Source: Dechloromonas sp.
Lineage (GTDB): Bacteria; Pseudomonadota; Gammaproteobacteria; Burkholderiales; Rhodocyclaceae
Direction: 5' to 3'
Length of the DNA stretch: 41,602 bases
Assembly: GCA_017302355.1 (NCBI GenBank)
Contig: JAFLDQ010000010.1
Coordinates: 1 to 41,602 of the forward strand
Shown: in pieces, positions 33,998 to 41,602 of the stretch
Layout: each line of letters begins with the position of its first letter
Numbering within the stretch: the stretch's first letter is position 1
The notes under the pieces: model-generated
The model's input: only the letters and a program-made list of their open reading frames with translations
Database searches by the model: none
What the model was told of the DNA's origin: nothing
Program-made: the position numbers and the translations under genes

Positions 33998-35071
33998 CTA
34001 TCCCGGAAAAATCCCGGAACCCCCACCATTGTTTCCGATTCGTGCGACGACGTCTGTCAACTCTTCGGATGCGCGCCGATGCCCCTGCATCAGATCGAGC
34101 GCAAGCGGCAAAGCGCCAAGCAGATACCTGCGAGCCGAGACAGGAAGATCAACAACTGCGGATTCGATAGCGCCAGGGAATTTTTCCCCCAATGCCGCGA
34201 GGAGTACAGCCGCCTGAAATACGTCCTTCCCTGTTTTTGTGCCGCGATTGGCGCGAAGCTGGGAAACCACGAGTTTGTGGATGGCAAAGCGCTCTGCCAC
34301 CGGGACCCGTACCGGGCAACACCCTTCCCGGGCAAGCAAGCTGGCAATTTCAGTCTGGCCAAGCACGTAGGCAAGGTACGGCAACGCCGTGGCATGAGCC
34401 ATCAATTCTGGAACCTCGATTATCTGGATCTCGCTATTGGGTGACGGTACCAGCAAATCCACATGAAAGCGTGACTTACCTTGTTGCTTGAAGCTGGTTG
34501 ATGGCTTTTTGTTGTCCAGTTGAGGCACTTCAATGAAATCGATTCCGCTCTCTTTCAGCATATCCAGAAAACCCTTGTTTGGAATTCGCTCAAAGGCGAG
34601 CGCCTCCCTGCGCGCGATATCCACGTCTTCTGTCGCATACGCCACTGCGCGAATGCCCATCTGGTTTATCAGCACGCCGAACGCATGCGACCCGATCAGT
34701 GTCGCCCCGGCGGCAAACACACCATGTAAATGCAAACTTGCCAAGGTAGCGTAAGTCCTCGGGTCTGCCACCTGAAACCCTTCCCGCGCCAAGAGCCGAA
34801 GTTCCGGAACGAGCGCCTTTACCTCGTCGATTTGCGCTCGCAGCGATGCGATTTCGTATTCCCCGACGATGCCCAGATAAGTTTCCTGCTGCGTGCCTGC
34901 TGCGCCATAAAATCGACGAACGTAGTATTCGACACCATTCTGATTCTTGCGCCTCGCAATCGAACCCGCCGCCCCGACGAAAACCGGAGCGCCTGCTTTT
35001 ACATGCCCATCAATCGATGCAAAAAGCGTCGAGAGCGCAGGGGGGATTGCTTGATAAAGCGGGGAAGCCAT
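33998..35071 (-). CDS. Nucleotidyltransferase-fold protein (NTP_transf_8-like)
   Basis: The 357-residue protein starts at ATG 35071 (MASPLYQAIPPALSTLFAS). In the middle, IGSHAFGVLINQMGIRAVAY followed by TEDVDIAR gives a G-S...D-x-D arrangement like minimal nucleotidyltransferases, most similar to the NTP_transf_8 type. The N-terminal part (VEYYVRRFYGAAGTQQETYLG) and the C-terminal helical part (AERFAIHKLVVSQLR) also fit that group. Substrate and role are unknown; such folds occur in toxin-antitoxin and accessory modules. The sequence is less GC-rich than its neighbours and lies beside an IS3-type relic, so recent acquisition is likely. The last residues (GGGSGIFPG) look unlike a natural end. 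Confidence 0.7.
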   Translation of the reverse strand: MASPLYQAIPPALSTLFASIDGHVKAGAPVFVGAAGSIARRKNQNGVEYYVRRFYGAAGTQQETYLGIVGEYEIASLRAQIDEVKALVPELRLLAREGFQVADPRTYATLASLHLHGVFAAGATLIGSHAFGVLINQMGIRAVAYATEDVDIARREALAFERIPNKGFLDMLKESGIDFIEVPQLDNKKPSTSFKQQGKSRFHVDLLVPSPNSEIQIIEVPELMAHATALPYLAYVLGQTEIASLLAREGCCPVRVPVAERFAIHKLVVSQLRANRGTKTGKDVFQAAVLLAALGEKFPGAIESAVVDLPVSARRYLLGALPLALDLMQGHRRASEELTDVVARIGNNGGGSGIFPG

Positions 35072-35228
35072 CTTGATCCGATGAAAACATGCGATGGCTC
35101 GAAGTATATCCCTTGCATTTGGTTTTGAAGGGATATCGCGACAAATAGCCAAGGGGGAATGTGCGGCGGTCATGTTCTTTCCGACAGTCGGCCAAGCTGA
35201 GGCTGACCGGTTGAGAGGAGCGTGAAAG
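35072..35228. other. Spacer upstream of the nucleotidyltransferase gene
   Basis: It contains the probable promoter of the leftward gene and the left flank of the IS3-type relic. GAGAGGAG at 35214-35221 is the ribosome site of the relic orfA. No other feature was seen. Confidence 0.35.
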
Positions 35229-35393
35229 ATGGGAGCAATACGCAGGCAGCGCAGCGTGGGATTCAAGGCGCAGGTGGTGATGGCGGCCTTGGCAGGAGAC
35301 AAGACTTTCGCGGAACCGGCCTCCGAGTACTGGGTCCATCCGACGATGATCCGCGCCTGAAAGCAGGAACTGGTGAAGCAAGCCAACCATTGA
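35229..35393 (+). pseudogene. IS3-family orfA remnant with internal stop
   Basis: The translation from ATG 35229 reads MGAIRRQRSVGFKAQVVMAA, then LAGDKTFAEPASEYWVHPTM, then IRA-stop-KQELVKQANH-stop. This is the N-terminal helix-turn-helix of IS3/IS911-type OrfA, where a Trp (xWKQEL) normally stands at the first stop: TGG has become TGA at 35358-35360. The rest of orfA and all of orfB are missing. It is a dead fragment marking past insertion-sequence activity at the border of the accessory region. Confidence 0.85.
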
Positions 35394-35445
35394 TACGCGA
35401 TGCACTGGTAAAATCGCATGGTCTTCAGACCTTCGACCAGCGTGA

Positions 35446-36216
35446 ATGATGGCCAAAGCCGGCGAAAACTTCATACAAGACCATCGGCCCACGCAAGACG
35501 CACCCGAGATCGTCCAGTTTGACGACCACTACAGCAGAAGGGACACCGGCGTGCCGGTCCGTATGCCGCAAATGGCAATGCACCTTCAGATTCATGCCGA
35601 TACCCTGCCTCTGACCGAGCTGCTGGACTCCGGAGCACAAGACAAGGGCGGCAAAGGCCTTCACGGAAACAGCCCGTGCGGCCGGGACTACGGCAAGCTC
35701 GTCACCCGACTGGCCCAGTCAATCGCCGACCTGCAAGGCCTTTACATCTGGGGATACTACGAAAGCAACGGCCTCTGGCGAACCATCTATCTCGGCAAAG
35801 CCGGATTGGGCCGCACCGCTTCACTGCGCGCCCGCATCACCGAGGAACTCAAGGAAGAGCGCGCCCTCATCTGGCGAGGAAAACACAGCGGCCTCGACGA
35901 CGAAGCGCTGGAGCGGCTATGGCCTGGTCATTATCCACCTTCGCCCGGCAGCAAAGCCTCGGAAAACCACGTCAAACGCGCACTAAGTAAAGCCGGCAGC
36001 ACCCACATCATTTGGGTCGCCACCCCGGAAATCGATAACGGCCATGTCGCCAGAATCGAAGCCGACCTGATCGAAACCCTCAACCCGAGCGCCAACGTGC
36101 AGCGTCCGGCGCCCACCTCCGGGTTGCAGGAAATGACCGTCAGCGTTATACAGCGATTCAAGGCGGAGATGCACCAGTACCGCCCAACGCCCAAGACTTC
36201 GACCACAGGAAGGTGA
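35446..36216 (+). CDS. GIY-YIG-like domain protein, function unknown
   Basis: The ORF has 256 codons with two adjacent Met starts (35446, 35449); the true start may be later, for example Met40 or Met43, since the first 60 residues look unlike the rest. Residues about 98-135 (GLYIWGYYESNGLWRTIYLG, KAG, SLRARITEEL) fit a GIY-YIG nuclease pattern: G-x-Y-x-W, I-Y-L-G-K, then Arg. Near the C-terminus EADLIETLNPSAN fits the family's Glu and Asn. It could be a nuclease or a degenerate DNA-binding relative. It ends 3 nt before gmd but is unrelated to sugar synthesis, and follows an IS3-type relic. Confidence 0.6.
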   Translation: MMAKAGENFIQDHRPTQDAPEIVQFDDHYSRRDTGVPVRMPQMAMHLQIHADTLPLTELLDSGAQDKGGKGLHGNSPCGRDYGKLVTRLAQSIADLQGLYIWGYYESNGLWRTIYLGKAGLGRTASLRARITEELKEERALIWRGKHSGLDDEALERLWPGHYPPSPGSKASENHVKRALSKAGSTHIIWVATPEIDNGHVARIEADLIETLNPSANVQRPAPTSGLQEMTVSVIQRFKAEMHQYRPTPKTSTTGR

Positions 36217-36219
36217 GGC

Positions 36220-37335
36220 ATGACCAAAGTTGCCGTTATCACAGGAATCACAGGCCAGGATGGCGCTTATCTCGCGGAGTTCCTGCTGAAGAAGGGTTAC
36301 GTCGTTCACGGAATCAAGCGGCGCTCCTCTTTATTCAATACCCACCGCATAGACCACCTATACCAGGATCCGCATGTCAGCAACGGAAAGTTTGTCCTCC
36401 ACTATGGTGATCTCACGGATTCAACCAATCTGATCCGGATCATTCAACAGGTTCAACCGGACGAAATCTACAACCTGGCGGCGCAAAGCCATGTTGCTGT
36501 CAGCTTCGAAACCCCGGAGTACACTGCCAACGTCGATGGCCTGGGAACTTTGCGTATGCTGGAGGCCATTCGCATACTTGGTCTGCAGAAAAAGACCCGG
36601 TTCTATCAGGCATCGACCTCCGAACTTTACGGCCTGGTTCAGGAAACTCCCCAGAAGGAGTCAACGCCGTTCTATCCGCGCAGCCCGTACGCGGTAGCCA
36701 AGCTTTATGCCTACTGGATCACCATCAACTATCGTGAAGCTCATGGCATCTACGCATGCAACGGCATCCTCTTCAATCACGAAAGTCCATTGCGAGGTGA
36801 GACTTTCGTAACCAGAAAAATTACCCGCGCCCTCGCACGAATTGCACTCGGCCTGCAGGACTGCCTCTATCTCGGCAATCTCTCGGCCCTGCGCGACTGG
36901 GGCCACGCCCGCGACTACGTGGAAGTGCAGTGGCTGATGCTCCAGCAGACCCACCCCGAGGACTTTGTCATCGCCACCGGAGTCCAGGTTAGCGTGCGCC
37001 AGTTTGTCGAGAAGGCAGCTTCCGAACTCGGCATTACCCTGCGTTTCGAAGGTGAAGGTGAGTCGGAGATTGGCATCGTTGAAAGGGTCGACCGCGGCGG
37101 ATTGAACTGCAATCCGGGTGATGTGCTCGTCCGCGTCGACCCGCGCTATTTCCGGCCAACCGAAGTCGAGACACTCCTTGGCGACCCGACCAAGGCGAGA
37201 GAAAAGCTTGGGTGGAGCCCCCGCACCTCTCTTGATACACTGATTCGCGAAATGGTCCAGGCAGACTACGCGGGCGCCAAGCGCGACGCGCTGGTGAAAG
37301 ATGCCGGATTCCACACTTTCAGCCACTTCGAGTAG
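36220..37335 (+). CDS. gmd: GDP-mannose 4,6-dehydratase
   Basis: The 371-residue short-chain dehydrogenase has the NADP motif [17 protein letters not shown] and the marker [19 protein letters not shown]. The catalytic site is (S/T)-x-E-Y-x3-K-like, with [11 protein letters not shown] and Y-x3-K in [12 protein letters not shown], and [20 protein letters not shown] is characteristic of Gmd. It makes GDP-4-keto-6-deoxymannose, precursor of GDP-rhamnose, GDP-fucose and GDP-perosamine. No enzyme for the next step is in the window, so the final sugar is open. It opens the surface-polysaccharide cluster. Confidence 0.96.
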   Translation: MTKVAVITGITGQDGAYLAEFLLKKGYVVHGIKRRSSLFNTHRIDHLYQDPHVSNGKFVLHYGDLTDSTNLIRIIQQVQPDEIYNLAAQSHVAVSFETPEYTANVDGLGTLRMLEAIRILGLQKKTRFYQASTSELYGLVQETPQKESTPFYPRSPYAVAKLYAYWITINYREAHGIYACNGILFNHESPLRGETFVTRKITRALARIALGLQDCLYLGNLSALRDWGHARDYVEVQWLMLQQTHPEDFVIATGVQVSVRQFVEKAASELGITLRFEGEGESEIGIVERVDRGGLNCNPGDVLVRVDPRYFRPTEVETLLGDPTKAREKLGWSPRTSLDTLIREMVQADYAGAKRDALVKDAGFHTFSHFE

Positions 37336-37404
37336 GTCTGTCGGCATTGCCATCCGGATCATCAACTGCAAAGCTGCCACCTTGGTTACCAAGCACCCCG
37401 ACCG

Positions 37405-38235
37405 ATGCGCTCGAGTGACATGCTGATCATCGAACCAGGAGTGACAGAGCGCCATTACTGGCGTGAGTTGTGGCGTTATCGCGAACTCTTCATTGTTCTG
37501 GCATGGCGTGACATCTCGGTTCGTTACAAACAGACCGTCATCGGCTTGGCTTGGGCGTTGATCCAGCCACTGGCCACCCTTGTCGTATTCACCATCATCT
37601 TCGGCAGTATTGCGAAGCTACCCTCCGAAGGAAGCGCCCCTTACGCCTTGATGGTGTTTGCGGGATTGCTGCCATGGCAACTTTTCGCATCGTCGCTGAC
37701 CGGCGCATCCGGCAGCCTTGTTGGCAACGCCAACCTCATCAGCAAAGTCTATTTCCCTCGCCTGATCGTCCCTGTTGCCACCGTAGCGGTTTCGTTCGTC
37801 GATTTCTTGATCAGCCTTGTCATTCTCGCCGGACTGATGGCTTGGTACCAGTTCTTGCCCGGCTGGGAGGTTCTGACCCTGCCCTTCTTCCTCCTGATGG
37901 CGTTTCTCGCCAGCCTCGGCCCTGGATTGTGGCTGACCGCACTGAATGTCAAGTATCGAGACTTCCGGTATGTCATCCCGTTCATCGTCCAGTTCGGCCT
38001 CTACGTATCGCCCGTCGGTTTTTCCTCGGCAGCCATCCCGGATGAGTGGCGCCTCTGGTATTCGCTCAATCCCCTGGTCGGTGTCGTCGATGGCTTTCGT
38101 TGGGCCATACTTGGCGGCCAATCGCAACTCTTCTTGCCCGGTTTCGCCTTGAGTTGGGCGGCAATTGCCGCATTCCTATGGCTTGGCATCCGGCGGTTCC
38201 GCAAGATGGAAAAAAGCTTCGCCGACCTGATCTAG
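37405..38235 (+). CDS. wzm: ABC-2 type polysaccharide export permease (Wzm-like)
   Basis: The 276-residue protein has the family N-terminus (YWRELWRYRELFIVLAWRDI, SVRYKQTVIGLAW) and six membrane segments ending in a basic cytoplasmic tail (RRFRKMEKSFADLI). It forms the inner-membrane channel through which undecaprenyl-linked O-antigen or capsule chains are exported. It starts at ATG 37405 or 37420 and stops 3 nt before the ATPase gene, its partner. Confidence 0.92.
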   Translation: MRSSDMLIIEPGVTERHYWRELWRYRELFIVLAWRDISVRYKQTVIGLAWALIQPLATLVVFTIIFGSIAKLPSEGSAPYALMVFAGLLPWQLFASSLTGASGSLVGNANLISKVYFPRLIVPVATVAVSFVDFLISLVILAGLMAWYQFLPGWEVLTLPFFLLMAFLASLGPGLWLTALNVKYRDFRYVIPFIVQFGLYVSPVGFSSAAIPDEWRLWYSLNPLVGVVDGFRWAILGGQSQLFLPGFALSWAAIAAFLWLGIRRFRKMEKSFADLI

Positions 38236-38238
38236 CTT

Positions 38239-39525
38239 ATGTCTGACATCGCGATCACAGTCGAGAACCTCGGCAAGTCCTATGTAATCGGCCACAACAG
38301 CAAGGAAGCCGAGCGCTATATCACGTTGCGTGACGTCGTCACCCGCAATGCCCGCAACCTGCTTCGCTCGACCCGAAGCATGGTCAAAGGCGACCCAATC
38401 GTGCAAGGTGACGAGACCGAGGAATTCTGGGCGTTAAAAGAGATCGGCTTCGAGATCAGGCACGGAGACAAGGTGGGCATCATCGGCCGGAACGGTGCCG
38501 GCAAGTCGACGCTCCTCAAGATCCTCAGTCGCATCACCGAACCAACGACGGGACGGGTCACGATCAACGGCAGGCTCGCCAGCCTGCTGGAGGTTGGCAC
38601 CGGGTTTCATCCCGAACTCACCGGCCGTGAAAATATATTTCTCAACGGTGCGATTCTTGGCATGTCGAGACGTGAAATCCAGCGCAAGTTCGATGGAATC
38701 GTCGATTTCGCGGAAGTCGAAAAATTCCTGGACACCCCGGTCAAGCGCTACTCCTCCGGCATGTACGTCAGGCTCGCATTCGCCATTGCCTCCTTCCTCG
38801 AACCTGAAATCCTCGTCGTGGATGAAGTGCTGGCAGTGGGCGACGCGCAGTTCCAGAAAAAATGTCTCGGCAAAATGGAAGAAGCGGGAAGAGATGGACG
38901 AACGGTAATCTTCGTCAGCCACAGCATGGCCATGATATCCAACCTCTGCAAGACGGGAATTGTACTCAACTCGGGCCGGATCGATTGCCATGGCCCGGTT
39001 TCTCAAGCAGTAGTGAGGTACTACCAGACCCTGAACCGGACAGGCCGTGCCACAGAAAGAGGTTTTAGTAGCGATGTCGCCGAACTGCTTGGTTGCGAAC
39101 TGGTTGGATCAAGCAAATTCAACGAAGCAAGTATCTTCGATCCGATCACCATTCGGATGCACTACCGTATCTTGCGGGCAATAGACGGAAAATGCGTTCC
39201 CAACCTTCACTTTTTTTCTGCGGATGGTAGTTGCGCATTCGTCTCCAACGCGGACGCAATTCGGGAAATTCCGCCAGGCCATTATGTTGCCGACTGCCAG
39301 ATACCCGGAGGCCTGCTAAACGAAGGAGCTTACTTTGTTGGTGCTGCCATAACGACATATCCACCGAATGGAACGTATCACGTCGAGTTTTTCGACAGAA
39401 ACGCACTGACATTCAACGTCACAGATCCCATGGATGAAAGATCGAACCGGTACAACTATGTCGGACCGATACCAGGCTTGTTGAGACCCAAGCTGAACTG
39501 GTCCGTGAGAAACTACTCGCCATGA
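38239..39525 (+). CDS. wzt: O-antigen export ATPase with C-terminal carbohydrate-binding domain (Wzt-like)
   Basis: The 428-residue ATPase has Walker A ([15 protein letters not shown], about residue 80), an extended N-terminal loop typical of Wzt, signature [15 protein letters not shown] and Walker [13 protein letters not shown]. Residues about 270-428 form a separate beta-rich domain ([20 protein letters not shown]...) like the Wzt C-terminal domain, which recognises a terminal modification of the O-polysaccharide and so couples chain termination to export. This part is less GC-rich than the ATPase part, fitting a serotype-specific module. Its stop overlaps the rfbF start by 4 nt. Confidence 0.93.
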   Translation: MSDIAITVENLGKSYVIGHNSKEAERYITLRDVVTRNARNLLRSTRSMVKGDPIVQGDETEEFWALKEIGFEIRHGDKVGIIGRNGAGKSTLLKILSRITEPTTGRVTINGRLASLLEVGTGFHPELTGRENIFLNGAILGMSRREIQRKFDGIVDFAEVEKFLDTPVKRYSSGMYVRLAFAIASFLEPEILVVDEVLAVGDAQFQKKCLGKMEEAGRDGRTVIFVSHSMAMISNLCKTGIVLNSGRIDCHGPVSQAVVRYYQTLNRTGRATERGFSSDVAELLGCELVGSSKFNEASIFDPITIRMHYRILRAIDGKCVPNLHFFSADGSCAFVSNADAIREIPPGHYVADCQIPGGLLNEGAYFVGAAITTYPPNGTYHVEFFDRNALTFNVTDPMDERSNRYNYVGPIPGLLRPKLNWSVRNYSP

Positions 39526-40295
39526 AAGCAGTGATTCTTGCCGGCGGCCTCGGCACTCGGATCTCCGAGGAAACCCATCTCAAACCCAAGCCCATGATCG
39601 AGATCGGCGGCAGGCCAGTCCTGTGGCACATCCTGAAGATCTATTCCGCCCATGGCGTCAACGAATTCATCGTCTGCTGCGGCTACAAGGGCTATGTGAT
39701 CAAGGAGTATTTCGCCAATTACTTCCTGCACATGTCGGATGTCACTTTCGACATGTCATGCAACCGGATGGAGGTCCATCACAAGCACGCCGAACCCTGG
39801 AGAGTCACGCTGGTGGATACCGGCGATGACACCTTGACGGGCGGGCGCCTCAAGCGGGTAGCCGACTACGTGAGGAACGAGCAGGCCTTCTGCTTCACCT
39901 ATGGCGATGGCGTCGCTGATGTCGATATCACGGCACAACTCGCCTTCCATCGCAACCACGGAAAGCTGGCCACGGTTACCGCCGTACAGCCGCCTGGCCG
40001 ATATGGGGCCCTGATCCGCGAAGGCGATACCGTCCGCGGGTTCCGGGAAAAACCCCCGGGGGATGGCGCGTGGATCAACGGCGGTTTCTTTGTTCTCCAC
40101 CCCAAAGTCATCGACTTCATCGAGGGAGACCAGGTTTCCTGGGAAAGCGGTACCCTGGAGGTCCTGGCCACGCAAGGCCAGCTCCAAGCCTTCGAGCACG
40201 CGGGGTTCTGGCAACCCATGGACACCCTGCGCGACAAGACACACCTCGAACAACTCTGGGCGTCCGGCAACGCCCCGTGGAAGCGGTGGGAGTGA
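39522..40295 (+). CDS. rfbF: Glucose-1-phosphate cytidylyltransferase
   Basis: The 257-residue nucleotidyltransferase has the motif [40 protein letters not shown] and [14 protein letters not shown], characteristic of RfbF. It joins CTP and glucose-1-phosphate to make CDP-glucose, the first step to CDP-6-deoxy and 3,6-dideoxy sugars. It overlaps wzt (ATGA) and the next gene (GTGA), so expression is coupled through the whole run. Confidence 0.96.
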   Translation: MKAVILAGGLGTRISEETHLKPKPMIEIGGRPVLWHILKIYSAHGVNEFIVCCGYKGYVIKEYFANYFLHMSDVTFDMSCNRMEVHHKHAEPWRVTLVDTGDDTLTGGRLKRVADYVRNEQAFCFTYGDGVADVDITAQLAFHRNHGKLATVTAVQPPGRYGALIREGDTVRGFREKPPGDGAWINGGFFVLHPKVIDFIEGDQVSWESGTLEVLATQGQLQAFEHAGFWQPMDTLRDKTHLEQLWASGNAPWKRWE

Positions 40296-41371
40296 AGCCG
40301 TTCACGGGCACCTACCAAGGGCGACGCGTCCTCGTCACCGGCCACACTGGGTTCAAGGGCAGCTGGCTCGCACTGTGGCTACATGAACTGGGCGCTTCGG
40401 TCACCGGTGTTGCCCTGCCGCCCGAAAGCAAGCCTAATCATTGGGATCTGCTCGAACTCCCCGTGAATGACCGTCGTCTCGATATCCGCGACATCGGCGC
40501 ACTCCAGAGTGTCTTCGGCGAAGTGCAGCCCGAAATCGTCTTCCATCTCGCCGCACAGCCCTTGGTTAGGCGCTCCTACCGCGACCCGCTTGAAACCTGG
40601 TCTACCAACATCATGGGAACAGCCAACGTGCTGGAAGCCTGCCGCCAACAACCTGGCGTGCGCGCCGTCGTCGTCGTCACATCGGACAAGTGCTACGAAA
40701 ACCACGAATGGCCTTGGGGCTACCGCGAGAACGACCGCCTCGGCGGGCACGATCCCTACAGCGCTTCGAAAGCGGGGGCGGAACTGGTTTCGGCAAGCTA
40801 TCGTAATGCGTTTTTCGACGGTGATACCAGTCTCCTCCTGGCTACGGCACGGTCTGGCAACGTCATCGGCGGCGGCGATTGGTCGGAGGACAGGCTCGTC
40901 CCCGACCTCATCCGCGCACTGGAAAAGGGCCAGCCGCTAAAAATCCGCTCGCCGGATGCCACGCGCCCTTGGCAGCACGTACTCGAATCCCTCAGCGGCT
41001 ACCTGCTGCTGGGCCAGCAACTGCTTGCGGGCAACCGTGCGTGCGCCGGCGCCTGGAACTTCGGCCCCGAGCCTGACGGCAACTGCACGGTCGCCGAGGT
41101 ATTGGGTAATCTAGCGCGGTACTGGAAGGCCCTGCGCTGGCACGTCACTGACCTGCCGCAACCGCACGAAGCCAAACTGCTTTATCTCGACAGCGCCCGG
41201 GCCCGCAGCCTCTTGCACTGGCATCCGGTCTGGAATATCGATGCCACATTGGCAAGAACAGCGGAATGGTATCGCGCATGGCAGGAAGGCGGCGCGATCA
41301 GCAGCCGCCGGCAACTGGCTGAATATGTCGCCGCCGCCAATCAGGTGAACCTCGCATGGGCTGGCACGTGA
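40292..41371 (+). CDS. rfbG: CDP-glucose 4,6-dehydratase
   Basis: The 359-residue protein starts at GTG 40292, overlapping the rfbF stop ([20 protein letters not shown]). The NAD-binding motif is [16 protein letters not shown]; the catalytic Tyr/Lys lie in [13 protein letters not shown], and [17 protein letters not shown] is characteristic of CDP-glucose dehydratases. The product is CDP-4-keto-6-deoxyglucose, a branch point to 3,6-dideoxyhexoses or other modified sugars. A longer frame from 40070 overlaps rfbF and is not the gene. Confidence 0.95.
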   Translation: MKPFTGTYQGRRVLVTGHTGFKGSWLALWLHELGASVTGVALPPESKPNHWDLLELPVNDRRLDIRDIGALQSVFGEVQPEIVFHLAAQPLVRRSYRDPLETWSTNIMGTANVLEACRQQPGVRAVVVVTSDKCYENHEWPWGYRENDRLGGHDPYSASKAGAELVSASYRNAFFDGDTSLLLATARSGNVIGGGDWSEDRLVPDLIRALEKGQPLKIRSPDATRPWQHVLESLSGYLLLGQQLLAGNRACAGAWNFGPEPDGNCTVAEVLGNLARYWKALRWHVTDLPQPHEAKLLYLDSARARSLLHWHPVWNIDATLARTAEWYRAWQEGGAISSRRQLAEYVAAANQVNLAWAGT

Positions 41372-41602
41372 ACATCCTGCCAACACCCATTTCAGACCTT
41401 TTCGTGGTGGAGACCCCAGCGCAGGCCGATGCGCGGGGTAGCTTTGCCCGATTTTTCTGCGAAGACGAACTCCGTGTGCTGATCGGGGATCGCCGAATCG
41501 TGCAGATCAATCATTCGCGCACCTCCACGGTCGGCGCCGTGCGCGGCCTGCACTTCCAGAGCCCGCCCCATGCCGAAATGAAGCTCGTGCGCTGCCTCAA
41601 GG
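41356..41602 (+). CDS. dTDP-4-dehydrorhamnose 3,5-epimerase family protein (3' end cut by window edge)
   Basis: The frame is open to the end of the window (82 codons seen). ATG 41356 behind AGGTGA is preferred ([15 protein letters not shown]); GTG 41368 is the alternative. RGSFARFFCEDEL, INHSRTSTVGAVRGLHFQ and PPHAEMKLVRC match the RmlC-type cupin fold, including the RGLHFQ segment with its catalytic His. Because it follows rfbF and rfbG rather than rmlA and rmlB, it may act on a CDP-linked 4-keto sugar instead of dTDP-4-keto-rhamnose precursor. It overlaps rfbG by 16 nt. Confidence 0.88.
   Translation, partial: MGWHVNILPTPISDLFVVETPAQADARGSFARFFCEDELRVLIGDRRIVQINHSRTSTVGAVRGLHFQSPPHAEMKLVRCLK

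Overview
The window is about 41.6 kb of GC-rich DNA, dense in genes, and reads as a chromosome segment of a betaproteobacterium. The run exbB-exbD-lpxK-Trm112-kdsB-adk, the K+-independent H+-pyrophosphatase and the cytochrome b fusion proteins point to Rhodocyclales. One gene resembles the cytochrome b/b6-flavin-NAD(P) fusion known from 'Candidatus Accumulibacter', so an Accumulibacter-like genome is my best guess; this is inference from gene content, not a computed placement.

Region 1 (1-3469): a cut-off NYN-LOTUS gene, a Sco lipoprotein, a 256-bp MITE-like element with a 4-bp target duplication, a YdbL-family gene whose start lies on the element border, a second hairpin-forming repeat, and a PCu(A)C copper chaperone. 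Region 2 (3555-17302) is a respiratory block. Two heme A synthases of different classes run leftward. A 48-aa membrane protein, a CuA subunit II, a heme-copper subunit I, ctaB and a second Sco run rightward. Subunit I keeps all heme and CuB histidines but has glutamine where oxygen reductases have the cross-linked tyrosine, which is the signature described for the eNOR type of nitric oxide reductase. Next come a cytochrome b-ferredoxin-MvhD fusion, an unknown anchored protein and a cytochrome b-2Fe2S-FAD-NAD(P) fusion, behind an FNR/DNR-type promoter with class II geometry. A leftward pair (a divergent heme-copper subunit I lacking several CuB ligands, and a TlpA-like thioredoxin) diverges from a Crp/Fnr regulator that has the E-xx-S-R recognition helix.

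Region 3 (17321-24970): a type I secretion operon (ABC transporter, HlyD adaptor, LuxR-type regulator) followed by a 1104-residue RTX adhesin with an N-terminal retention-like module. Region 4 (25084-33505): hppA, adk, kdsB, a Trm112 protein, lpxK, exbD and exbB on the minus strand, then xseA and sodB on the plus strand. Region 5 (33506-36216) is an accessory junction with a nucleotidyltransferase-like gene, a dead IS3-type orfA and a GIY-YIG-like protein. Region 6 (36220-41602) is the start of an ABC-transporter-dependent O-antigen or surface-polysaccharide cluster: gmd, wzm, wzt, rfbF, rfbG and a truncated 3,5-epimerase.

Regions 1 and 2 work together. PCu(A)C, two Sco proteins and a TlpA thioredoxin can load the CuA site, and CtaB with the CtaA proteins makes heme O/A for the NO-reductase-like enzyme. 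The two cytochrome b fusions probably exchange electrons between the quinone pool and iron-sulfur or NAD(P) carriers, and the Crp/Fnr protein is a candidate for switching the set on at low oxygen or with NO. No tRNA, rRNA or CRISPR array was seen.
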